Source: an uncultured Alphaproteobacteria bacterium
GTDB taxonomy: Bacteria; Pseudomonadota; Alphaproteobacteria; RF32; CAG-239
Length of the DNA stretch: 64,000 nucleotides
NCBI GenBank assembly: GCA_944393685.1
Contig: CALYAW010000001.1
Location: 224,023 to 288,022, forward strand
Reading direction: 5' to 3'
Under the pieces are notes generated by a model. It did no database searches, was not told the DNA's origin, and saw nothing but the letters and a program-made list of their open reading frames with translations. Each line of letters starts with the position of its first letter. Positions within the stretch are counted from its first letter, which is position 1. Both the position numbers and the translations under genes were made by a program. This document shows, piece after piece, positions 16,666 through 24,763 of this stretch.

Positions 16666-17238
16666 TTACCCCCTTTCTTTTCCACGAATGAAAGCATCTT
16701 CTCGATATCTTCTTAACAAATGCCGAAAGATCATTTCTTTGGATAGCTGCCAAAAATTTCCTTTTTTAGGGCGAATATAAGGCTTAAAAGCGGAAACGAC
16801 TTGTTGATAGACAGCTTTTTTGAACTCAATAATTCTTTTAGGTGCTTCATCGGGTTCAATCCATTCATATGCCTTAAATTCTATTTCTTCAGGATTGGTA
16901 TAAAAATTTATTTCACTATCATCGCCACAAAAATAAAACAATACCCAAGATTGCTCTTGTCCGACATAAGGACAGCCATTTTGATTAAATTTATTCATAA
17001 TTTGGGGTGGAAAATCATAACGGATTGGATTAGGCAGACGACCAACAAGTTCAACCGATACAATACCCGTTTCTTCGGATAATTCTCTACGAGCAGCGTC
17101 TATGATATCTTCTCCATCGTTTATTCCCCCCTGAGGAAACTGCCATTGAAAGTCTTTTTTGTCGGCGCGAGCACACACTAGAACTTTTTGATCCTTGTTA
17201 AAAACGACAATTCCTACATTTTTACGATAAGCACCCAT
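16666..17238 (-). CDS. rppH: RNA pyrophosphohydrolase
   Basis: Nudix hydrolase that removes pyrophosphate from 5'-triphosphorylated RNAs, starting decay. It begins YRKNVGIVVFN and WQFPQGGINDGED, and the full Nudix box GGINDGEDIIDAARRELSEETG is at about residues 37-58. 190 residues, slightly long for the family because of the C-terminal helix. It overlaps the divergent-deacetylase gene by one base and belongs to the conserved envC-ctpA-deacetylase-rppH block. Confidence 0.94.
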   Translation of the reverse strand: MGAYRKNVGIVVFNKDQKVLVCARADKKDFQWQFPQGGINDGEDIIDAARRELSEETGIVSVELVGRLPNPIRYDFPPQIMNKFNQNGCPYVGQEQSWVLFYFCGDDSEINFYTNPEEIEFKAYEWIEPDEAPKRIIEFKKAVYQQVVSAFKPYIRPKKGNFWQLSKEMIFRHLLRRYREDAFIRGKERG

Positions 17239-18419
17239 TATTGAATCACCAAATTAGAAAGCGGAACCAAAGCAAAAGGCTTATTAAGCTCGATTTCTTT
17301 AGCTTCTTCATAAGAGAGTTGCGGAGAAAAAGTCTTAATCCAATTAAGCAATTCGACAATGACAATAGGCTTAGGATCTGCAACGACTAAAACTTGTCCT
17401 TTTTCAAAAGCGATATACTCTGCCTTAAGCAAAGCTTTATCAATGGCTTCTTTTCTAAAATCGGTATCTATAACAACATCAGCCTTTTTTCGCGCCAAAT
17501 CTTGAATATCGATTTTACTTAATCCGTCACCGCTTGTGGCATCAATCATAAGCAATCCGCGGTTACGTAATTCTTTCAGTAGTTCGATTAATATTTCACG
17601 GTTGTCTTCATCGGCAACACCATCATTTACAATTACTCCACCGATAGGAGCTTCTGTTGATAAACTTTTCTGTAAACGATTCAATGCTTCATCTTTGCTG
17701 ATTGTTAGGCTTATAGATAAAGGACCGCTATCTGCGCGCAAAAAATTTTTTGAAGAAAGCAATAAATCAACATAAGTTTCATGACCGCGTTGTCTTGTTT
17801 TTATTATTTTTTGACCGATATTTTTTGCATACGGGGTAAAAGAGAATGAAACTTCAGAATTTAGAGCATTGCTTATTTTATCAAGAGAAGCCGGATCAAA
17901 TCCCAATCCTTTTATGACAATGGCTACTTTTTTAAAATTAGGTAAAACATCAACTACTTTTCCATATTCTACCCAAGGTCTCTTATTGTCTTGAGAAATT
18001 CTTGGCAAAATAAGATCGTTAACAGGCTCAATCAAACCTTTACTATTCATTATATTAGTCAGGGTTTGAGATTGGGGAGTGTCGGGAAGCGCGCCTAGAT
18101 TAGGAATTTTAGCTAAAATATCTTCCATTGTTTTTCTTTTAGGTATAACAACGTCATCTTGGAGTTCTTGCAAAATATCGTCATTAATTTCAAAAGATTT
18201 ATTTTCCTTTGCAGAAGCTAAGACCTTGTCCCATGACGGCAAAGATAAAACGAACTTAGGGCTTTTATTATCTTTATCAAACATAAGTTTATCAATTTTC
18301 GAAAGATAAACAGGCTCGCTTTTTTTCCCGGCAAATAATAAGCCAATAAGAGTTACGGCAATAATTGCTGTTCCGGTAATAAAGATTAAAGCATTGTCTG
18401 AAACAATTTTTCTAAACAA
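17238..18419 (-). CDS. Divergent polysaccharide deacetylase family protein
   Basis: 393-residue membrane-anchored protein. One N-terminal membrane segment (about 12-28), a variable linker, then a domain of the divergent polysaccharide deacetylase (YibQ-type) family from about residue 160: KKVAIVIKGLGFDPASLDKI, GHETYVDLLL and GLLMIDATSGDG. In canonical members the first motif is IIDDLG; here it is IKGLGF, so the metal Asp pair is not conserved and catalysis is doubtful. It lies between ctpA and rppH as in other Alphaproteobacteria, pointing to a cell-wall role. Confidence 0.82.
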   Translation of the reverse strand: MFRKIVSDNALIFITGTAIIAVTLIGLLFAGKKSEPVYLSKIDKLMFDKDNKSPKFVLSLPSWDKVLASAKENKSFEINDDILQELQDDVVIPKRKTMEDILAKIPNLGALPDTPQSQTLTNIMNSKGLIEPVNDLILPRISQDNKRPWVEYGKVVDVLPNFKKVAIVIKGLGFDPASLDKISNALNSEVSFSFTPYAKNIGQKIIKTRQRGHETYVDLLLSSKNFLRADSGPLSISLTISKDEALNRLQKSLSTEAPIGGVIVNDGVADEDNREILIELLKELRNRGLLMIDATSGDGLSKIDIQDLARKKADVVIDTDFRKEAIDKALLKAEYIAFEKGQVLVVADPKPIVIVELLNWIKTFSPQLSYEEAKEIELNKPFALVPLSNLVIQ

Positions 18420-18431
18420 AGTAGGAACTCC

Positions 18432-19727
18432 TTAATTTCCCGAATGATAAATTCCCAAAGCCTTAACTAAGTCAACGGCGCGAGATAACTGGTAATCCTT
18501 GCGCCATTCTTCCTCTTTTTCATTTTTATTATTTTTGTTTTTGTCATTTGATGTTTTATCTTCGGATTCGTTTTTGAGAGCATTCCCATATTCAGCCTCG
18601 CTAAAGTTATAAGAACTGACGATTTCTTCCACTTTAGCGGGATGTACTTCAACATCGGGCTCAATACCCTTAGCCTGAATAGAGCGTCCGGAAGGAGTAT
18701 AATAGCGGGCAGTTGTTAGTCGCATGGCGCCATGCTTTCCAAGCGGGATTACCGTTTGCACAGAGCCTTTTCCAAAAGATTTCTCCCCGAGAATAACGGC
18801 GCGTTTATGGTCTTGTAAAGCACCGGCGAGAATTTCTGAAGCAGAGGCCGAACCATCATTAATAATAACCACAATAGGCAATCCATCGGCAATATCTCCG
18901 TCTTTGGCAGAATAGCGAACAGTATCTTCTTCGTTGCGCGAACGAGTAGAAACAATCTCACCCTGATTTAAGAATAAATCGGAAACTCCCACGGCCTGAT
19001 CCAATAAACCACCGGGATTGTTGCGTACATCAATTACAATTCCCTTTAATTTATCTTTAAGATCTTTTTTGGCTTTCTTTACAGCTTTTGAAACATTCGT
19101 ATCAACATCCTCGCTAAACGAAGTGATTCGAATATAGGCCACATCATCTGCTTTTATATCATTTTTAACTGATTGGATTTTAATTTCTTCTCGCTTAAGA
19201 GTCACGTCGAACGGTTTCTCATTTAAACGTCGGATATTTAGTTTAACTTTTGTACCTACCTTTCCTCGCATTTTGTCAACGGCATCATTAAGGGTCATTC
19301 CCATGACGTTTTCTCCGTCAATATTGACGATATAATCTCCGGGTTTAAGACCGGCTTTGGATGCGGGAGTATCATCAATCGGAGAAACGACTTTAACAAC
19401 GCCTTGTTCCATCGTAACTTCGATTCCAAGACCTCCGAACTTTCCTTTTGTTTGTTCGTTCATGTATTTGAAACTTTGCTCGTCAAGATAGCTTGAGTGT
19501 GGATCAAGGGAAACCAACATGCCGTTGATGGCAGCTTCAATCAACTTTTTATCGTCAACTTCTTCAACATAAGAATTTTTTGCTCGCTCCATAACCTCAC
19601 CAAAGAGATTAAGCATCTCATAGGTGTCAACTTTTTCTGTTTTGGGTGTTTTTTTTGCTTCGGTTGATGGTACAAAACACAAAAATCCGAGAAACAAAAG
19701 AACAGGAAGTTTATTTTTCATCATCAT
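18432..19727 (-). CDS. ctpA: S41 family carboxy-terminal processing peptidase
   Basis: Periplasmic serine protease with signal peptide (about 1-24), PDZ domain (about 95-180: GGLGIEVTMEQG, LKPGDYIVNIDGENV) and S41 core. Catalytic Ser lies in NDGSASASEI and the Lys in GEKSFGKGSVQT, so the Ser/Lys dyad is intact. The C-terminal 60 residues are Asn/Lys/Glu-rich and probably disordered. 431 residues is usual. The gene sits directly downstream of envC; in other Proteobacteria, Ctp proteases trim peptidoglycan hydrolases or their regulators. Confidence 0.95.
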   Translation of the reverse strand: MMMKNKLPVLLFLGFLCFVPSTEAKKTPKTEKVDTYEMLNLFGEVMERAKNSYVEEVDDKKLIEAAINGMLVSLDPHSSYLDEQSFKYMNEQTKGKFGGLGIEVTMEQGVVKVVSPIDDTPASKAGLKPGDYIVNIDGENVMGMTLNDAVDKMRGKVGTKVKLNIRRLNEKPFDVTLKREEIKIQSVKNDIKADDVAYIRITSFSEDVDTNVSKAVKKAKKDLKDKLKGIVIDVRNNPGGLLDQAVGVSDLFLNQGEIVSTRSRNEEDTVRYSAKDGDIADGLPIVVIINDGSASASEILAGALQDHKRAVILGEKSFGKGSVQTVIPLGKHGAMRLTTARYYTPSGRSIQAKGIEPDVEVHPAKVEEIVSSYNFSEAEYGNALKNESEDKTSNDKNKNNKNEKEEEWRKDYQLSRAVDLVKALGIYHSGN

Positions 19728-19743
19728 AATTCCTTATAAATTA

Positions 19744-20991
19744 TTACAATCGCATCCACGCCATAGGATCAACAGGTTGATTGTCTTTTCTGATTTCGAC
19801 ATAGAGCTTAGCATCACCTTCATCAGGCATTTGTCCGACCGGTTCCCCGGCTAACAACATTTGTCCGACTTCAACATCAAAATTTTTCAATCCGGCGAGC
19901 AGAGATAAATATCCATCACCGTGTTCAATAATAATCAAGTTGCCATATCCGCGGAACGGTCCTGCAAAAATAACCGAGCCGTCAAAAGGAGCAATCACCT
20001 GAGCATCATTACGAGTGCGCAATATAAGTCCTTTAGACGTAACACCTTTAACCACTTGTTCTCCGTAAGCGGTGACAATTTTGCCTCTGGCCGGCAAAGG
20101 CAAAGTTCCTTTTGCTTTAGCAAAGCCGCTGCTTATTGTATTTATAATAGGAGAAGACTTTTTTTGCAAGCCAGCAGTTTGTTTTTGCTCTGTTTTTTTT
20201 GCTTCAAGCAGTTGCTTTTCTCTAGCTTTTTCTTCGGCCAATCGTCTAGCTTCTTCTTTGCGTTTTTTCTCAAGGCGTTGTTGTTCCAGTTTTGCTAACA
20301 AATCTCGTAAATCCCTAGCCTGAGCGGCAAGTTTGTCAGCATTTTTTTTTGCCTTTTCACTACGAATTTCTACCATGTTTCGAATTTTTGACTTGCGTTG
20401 AACAAGTTTTTTCATTCTGGCATGCTCTTTTTCTAAGACAGATTTTTGTTTTGAGATTTGTTCAAACTGTTTTTCGACCCGATCTTTTTTTTGAGAAATA
20501 GTTTCTAGTTTACGTCGGATTCTTTCGGCATTTTCTTCCAAATAAGGCACCGTTTCACGTAACAGCATTGCACTGCGTATAATATCGACCGGTGTAAGCG
20601 GTTGCACCAATAAAGCTTCAGTTGGCTTTAGTGCCAAATTTTCTAAAGCAGCTAAAGTTTTAATAAGATTATCATCTTCCTGACTAAACCCAGCCTCTGC
20701 TTCTGCCAATTCTTCTTTAAGTTTTTCAAGTTGGTTTTCCATGCGCGACAATTTTTCTTCATTATTTTGAATTTGTCTTGCCGCTTTAATCATTTCTTGA
20801 CTGACGGAAGCCAACTCCATATTTATTTGAGTAGCTTGAGCTTGTAGTTTTTTGTGTTCAAGGCTTTGTTGTTTAACTTGTTGCTCTACTTTTTGCAAAT
20901 CAGAATCCGAGACCGCCTTCAACTCATTTGGAACAATGCTGCAAAAAAGCAGTCCAACAAGAGAATATTTGAAGGCGGTACAGATTTTCAT
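19744..20991 (-). CDS. envC: EnvC-like murein hydrolase activator (coiled coil plus degenerate LytM)
   Basis: 415 residues: signal peptide, a long coiled coil (about 30-270, Gln/Lys/Glu heptads) and a C-terminal M23/LytM fold (about 295-415) with IAPFDGSVIFAGPFRGYGNLIIIEHGDGYLSL. The zinc ligands of active LytM enzymes are missing (GLILRT in place of the GxDI region, LAGLKN in place of the YGHL region, LYVEIR in place of LHFEIR), so this is an activator of amidases rather than a hydrolase. It sits 4 bases from the gpmI stop and upstream of ctpA. Confidence 0.92.
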   Translation of the reverse strand: MKICTAFKYSLVGLLFCSIVPNELKAVSDSDLQKVEQQVKQQSLEHKKLQAQATQINMELASVSQEMIKAARQIQNNEEKLSRMENQLEKLKEELAEAEAGFSQEDDNLIKTLAALENLALKPTEALLVQPLTPVDIIRSAMLLRETVPYLEENAERIRRKLETISQKKDRVEKQFEQISKQKSVLEKEHARMKKLVQRKSKIRNMVEIRSEKAKKNADKLAAQARDLRDLLAKLEQQRLEKKRKEEARRLAEEKAREKQLLEAKKTEQKQTAGLQKKSSPIINTISSGFAKAKGTLPLPARGKIVTAYGEQVVKGVTSKGLILRTRNDAQVIAPFDGSVIFAGPFRGYGNLIIIEHGDGYLSLLAGLKNFDVEVGQMLLAGEPVGQMPDEGDAKLYVEIRKDNQPVDPMAWMRL

Positions 20992-20994
20992 TTC

Positions 20995-22527
20995 TTATTT
21001 AACCAACAAGGAAGTTCCTGTCATTTCTTTAGGTTGTTCAATTTGCAAAAGTTCCAGCATTGTGGGTGCTAGGTCTGCTAATTTTCCGTCCTTAAGAGCT
21101 TTTACGCCGCTTTTATCATTAACTAAGATAGCAGGCACTTTACCGACGGTATGGGCGGTATATGGTTGTCCGGTTATTTCATCAACCATTTTTTCGGCGT
21201 TTCCGTGATCAGCGGTAACAATCATCACACCGCCAACGTCTTTGATTGCTTTTTCAACTTTTCCAAGGCATTCGTCAACAGCGGCAACAGCTTTGAGAGC
21301 GGCTTCCATAATTCCAGTATGTCCAACCATATCACCGTTAGCATAGTTACAAATAATAACGTCAAAACGCTTATCTTCGATAGCCTTGACGAGTTGTTCG
21401 GTGACTTCATAAACACTCATTTCCGGCTTAAGATCATATGTTGCAACTTTAGGGCTGGCAATAAGAATTCTTTCTTCTCCTTTAAATTCTTTTTCCTCTC
21501 CGCCATTAAAGAAAAATGTTACATGGGCGTATTTCTCTGTTTCGGCAATTCGCAATTGTGTTAATCCATGCTCAGCCACAACTTCTCCAAGAATATGTGT
21601 CAAAGCCTCAGGAGGAAACATGGTTTGCATAAAGCGGTTATGATCAACCGAATATTCAGTCATGCCGACATGAGCTGAAAATTGTATTGTTTTTTTACGA
21701 GCAAAACTGTTAAAAGCCTCATCAGCCAGAGCATACAAAATTTCTCTGGCACGATCAGCTCTAAAATTAGCCATCAAAATGGCATCGCCGTCTGCCATTC
21801 CATTATAATCTCCAATAACGGCAGGAACAACGAACTCATCGGTAACTTTATCGTCATAAGATGCCTTAATAGCTTCACTGGCAGAAGAGTAACGCTTCCC
21901 TGTCGCGGCGACCATGTTGTCATAAGCCAACTCAATTCGATCCCAGCGTTTATCGCGATCCATGGCATAGAAACGTCCCTCTATTGTTGCAAGTTTGACT
22001 AGAGGCATATCCTTTGTTTTGTTTTCGAACTCTGCCAGATAGTCGACGGCGGAGGAAGGAGGAGTGTCTCTGCCATCCAAAAAAGCATGAACCCATGTTT
22101 TAATGCCGTTTTTATTTAAGATATCACACAAAGCAACAATATGTTCTTGAGAAGAGTGTACCCCGCCAGGAGACATCAACCCCATGATGTGTGCAGTTTT
22201 TCCATTGTTTTTGAGTTTGTTAATCATTTCTGCGAGGACATGATTTTTAGCCAGAGACCCATCTTTAATAGCCAGATCAATTTTTGGCAAATCTTGCATA
22301 ACAACACGTCCGGCCCCGATATTAGTGTGTCCGACTTCCGAATTTCCCATTTGTCCTTCAGGCAAACCAACTGCCAACCCATAAGTTTCAATCAGGCTAT
22401 GCGGGCAAGTTTCAAACATACGATGCCAATTGGGGGTATGTCCCATTTCAATGGCGTTATCAGGAGTTTTAGGCGAGCGGTACCCCCAACCATCCAAAAT
22501 CATAAGCAATACAGGTTTTTGTATCAT
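20995..22527 (-). CDS. gpmI: 2,3-bisphosphoglycerate-independent phosphoglycerate mutase
   Basis: Glycolytic Mn-dependent mutase interconverting 3- and 2-phosphoglycerate. Alkaline-phosphatase-fold motifs: LMILDGWGYR at the start, MGNSEVGHTNIGAGR with the catalytic Ser, then CNYANGDMVGHTG and VTADHGNAEKM metal ligands. 510 residues is the family norm. First gene of the gpmI-envC-ctpA-deacetylase-rppH transcript, an order often kept in Alphaproteobacteria. Confidence 0.97.
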   Translation of the reverse strand: MIQKPVLLMILDGWGYRSPKTPDNAIEMGHTPNWHRMFETCPHSLIETYGLAVGLPEGQMGNSEVGHTNIGAGRVVMQDLPKIDLAIKDGSLAKNHVLAEMINKLKNNGKTAHIMGLMSPGGVHSSQEHIVALCDILNKNGIKTWVHAFLDGRDTPPSSAVDYLAEFENKTKDMPLVKLATIEGRFYAMDRDKRWDRIELAYDNMVAATGKRYSSASEAIKASYDDKVTDEFVVPAVIGDYNGMADGDAILMANFRADRAREILYALADEAFNSFARKKTIQFSAHVGMTEYSVDHNRFMQTMFPPEALTHILGEVVAEHGLTQLRIAETEKYAHVTFFFNGGEEKEFKGEERILIASPKVATYDLKPEMSVYEVTEQLVKAIEDKRFDVIICNYANGDMVGHTGIMEAALKAVAAVDECLGKVEKAIKDVGGVMIVTADHGNAEKMVDEITGQPYTAHTVGKVPAILVNDKSGVKALKDGKLADLAPTMLELLQIEQPKEMTGTSLLVK

Positions 22528-22638
22528 TTTTTATATCCTTATCAAAAATACATCATTCTGAATATTTTCAGGTTTTTTATAAAACTGTGTGATATTATAT
22601 ATAATTATTCTCAAACGAAAAGCACTATTTTAGAGATT

Positions 22639-24456
22639 TTAATTCATAATTTTACGCCATATTTCGGCAGGCAGGTTTGCGCCGGAAACCCCTTTCATTG
22701 GAGAATCATCGTCATTTCCGAGCCAAACGGCAGCAACAAGATTTTTGGTATAACCGACAAACCAAGCATCTCGGTTATCTTGAGATGTGCCGGTTTTTCC
22801 TGCGGCAAATTTTCCGATAAAGGCTCTTCGTCCGGTTCCATTCGTAATAACGCTTTCCAGCATGGATGTGAGAGCGCGAACGGATTCTTTATCAAGGATT
22901 GGAGTTTTTTCCGGCGTTATGCGTTGATACAGTTGATATCCGTCACGAGTATAAATTTCCTCAATACCATAAGGATAAACGGCAAAACCTTGATTTGCCA
23001 AAGAAGCATAAGCAGTCGCCATGTCTATCACGCGCACTTCCATAGTGCCCAGAACCAAAGAAGGAGAATTTTGCAAAGGGGTAGTAATACCCATTCGTCT
23101 GGCATTGCGAATAATTTCTTTGGTAGAGAGTTGTTGAGAAAGGTTAATTGTTGCCAAATTAAGAGATTTTGCCAAAGCCTGCCTTAAAGTAACAGCCCCA
23201 TAATATTTTTTGTCAGCATTTTCAGGCTTCCATCCTTTAATAGACAGGGGAGCATCTTGGATGATGCTTTCAGGGGTATAGCCATTTTCAAGAGCTGTAA
23301 TATAGACAAACGGCTTAAAAGCAGATCCCGGTTGTCGCAATGCTTGTACCGTACGGTTAAATTGACTTTTGTTATAATTGACGCCTCCGACCATAGCACG
23401 AATAGCGCCGTTTGTATCTAAAATGATTATAGCGCCCTGAGTTACGTTTTTGTGCTTGTTGGCGGCAATGGTTTGTGCCAAAATTTTAGAAGCTTTTTCT
23501 TGCAGTTCTTGATCAAGAGTTGTTAACACATAAATATCGTTATTACGTTCGCCGATATAATCGTTAACTTGTCCGTAAATCCAATCGGCAAAATAAGCTC
23601 CGTCCAAGACTTTAGCGCTTTTTTCTTTTCCTAGCGGCATTTTAAGAACGCGTTGGTAATCTTCTTCATCAATCAATTCATTTTCAAGCATAATTTTCAA
23701 GACAACCATAGCGCGTTCAACAGCTCGTTCCTTAGAAGCAATAGGATTATATCGAGAAGGAGCCTTGAGCATACCAGCAATAACGGCGGCTTCTTTAATA
23801 TTTAGATCACGAGATGTCTTTTGAAAATACTTTTGACTGGCGGCTTCAATTCCGTAAGTTCCGGCTCCCAAATAAACACGATTAAGGTATAGGGTAAGAA
23901 TTTGTTCTTTGTTAAATTTATATTCAAGCCAAAAAGCCAGCATAAGTTCCTGCACCTTGCGTTGAATGCTTTTTTGAGATGTTAAAAATAAATTTTTTGC
24001 AACCTGCTGCGTTATGGTGCTTCCGCCCTGTGCATAGCGTCCCGCAAAAATATTGGTCAGCATTGCTCTGGTAAAAGATATGATGTCAAAGCCGAAATGT
24101 TGATAAAAACGACGGTCTTCGGTATAAACAATAGCGTCAACAACATATTGAGGCAGTTCCTCCGAGCGAATTACTTCCGAATAAACAGTACCGTAGGTTT
24201 GAATTTCGTTCCCGTTATCGGCAATAATTGTTGTTGAGGGTTGTCTTGTGCGATTAATAGCCTCGCTCATATCTGGAATGGTTAAAGCGCAATAGGCCAA
24301 ATAAGTTAAGAAAGTTATCACCAATAGGGCAAAAAATTTAAGGATTCTTTTGCGATTCTTAAGTCTTTGTTTTGACTCTCTTTTTTTTGATGTTTTTTTG
24401 TTTTTCTGAGGTTTTCTCACGAGTCCGCACCTTTTCAATCTTGTCATGGTTCGCAA
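22639..24456 (-). CDS. Class A penicillin-binding protein (transglycosylase/transpeptidase)
   Basis: 605-residue bifunctional peptidoglycan synthase. Very basic cytosolic N-terminus, one membrane segment (about 40-60), GT51 domain with catalytic Glu in TEDRRFYQHFG and GGSTITQQVAKNL, then the transpeptidase with SAFKPF (SxxK), SLN and KTGTS. Relatively short for PBP1A: it lacks the OB insert and long tail, closer to PBP1b-type-2 or PbpC-like forms. Its likely activator, the LpoA-like lipoprotein, is also in this window, although a physical pairing is only a guess. Confidence 0.93.
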   Translation of the reverse strand: MRTMTRLKRCGLVRKPQKNKKTSKKRESKQRLKNRKRILKFFALLVITFLTYLAYCALTIPDMSEAINRTRQPSTTIIADNGNEIQTYGTVYSEVIRSEELPQYVVDAIVYTEDRRFYQHFGFDIISFTRAMLTNIFAGRYAQGGSTITQQVAKNLFLTSQKSIQRKVQELMLAFWLEYKFNKEQILTLYLNRVYLGAGTYGIEAASQKYFQKTSRDLNIKEAAVIAGMLKAPSRYNPIASKERAVERAMVVLKIMLENELIDEEDYQRVLKMPLGKEKSAKVLDGAYFADWIYGQVNDYIGERNNDIYVLTTLDQELQEKASKILAQTIAANKHKNVTQGAIIILDTNGAIRAMVGGVNYNKSQFNRTVQALRQPGSAFKPFVYITALENGYTPESIIQDAPLSIKGWKPENADKKYYGAVTLRQALAKSLNLATINLSQQLSTKEIIRNARRMGITTPLQNSPSLVLGTMEVRVIDMATAYASLANQGFAVYPYGIEEIYTRDGYQLYQRITPEKTPILDKESVRALTSMLESVITNGTGRRAFIGKFAAGKTGTSQDNRDAWFVGYTKNLVAAVWLGNDDDSPMKGVSGANLPAEIWRKIMN

Positions 24457-24509
24457 AATATTCTACAACATAAACATTAGACTAACACAAATAAGTTAAG
24501 GAAGATTTT

Positions 24510-24710
24510 ATGAGCAGCATTTTAGTTTCGCTTAATGACACAATAAATGCCAAGTTGGCTTTAATAGCTCAAAAAAGCGGTAAATCCGTTGAAGAATGTG
24601 TTGCTCTAGCGTTACGCGACTATGTCGAAAATTATGAAGACATATACAAAACGGATCTTTGCGCGGTGGACAATCTTGAGCGCAGTTTCTTTTTATCTAT
24701 TGGCGAATAG
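24510..24710 (+). CDS. Small ribbon-helix-helix-like protein
   Basis: 66 residues: ILVSLNDTINAKLALIAQK forms a beta strand then helix, followed by SGKSVEECVALALRDYVENYE, the pattern of CopG/Arc DNA-binding or antitoxin proteins. A good AAGGAAG ribosome site precedes the ATG. No toxin gene is adjacent; polA starts 54 bases downstream in the same direction. It could be a lone regulator or a decayed toxin-antitoxin remnant. Family call is moderate because of the short length. Confidence 0.6.
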   Translation: MSSILVSLNDTINAKLALIAQKSGKSVEECVALALRDYVENYEDIYKTDLCAVDNLERSFFLSIGE

Positions 24711-24763
24711 AAATTAATCATTTATATTATATCCATCTTTAATATTAGAGCAGGATACGCTTA

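Noticed and set aside
22141-23187. 348-codon plus-strand open frame
   Set aside because: It runs antisense to gpmI and the penicillin-binding protein, both of which have full conserved motifs; no recognisable domain on the plus strand.
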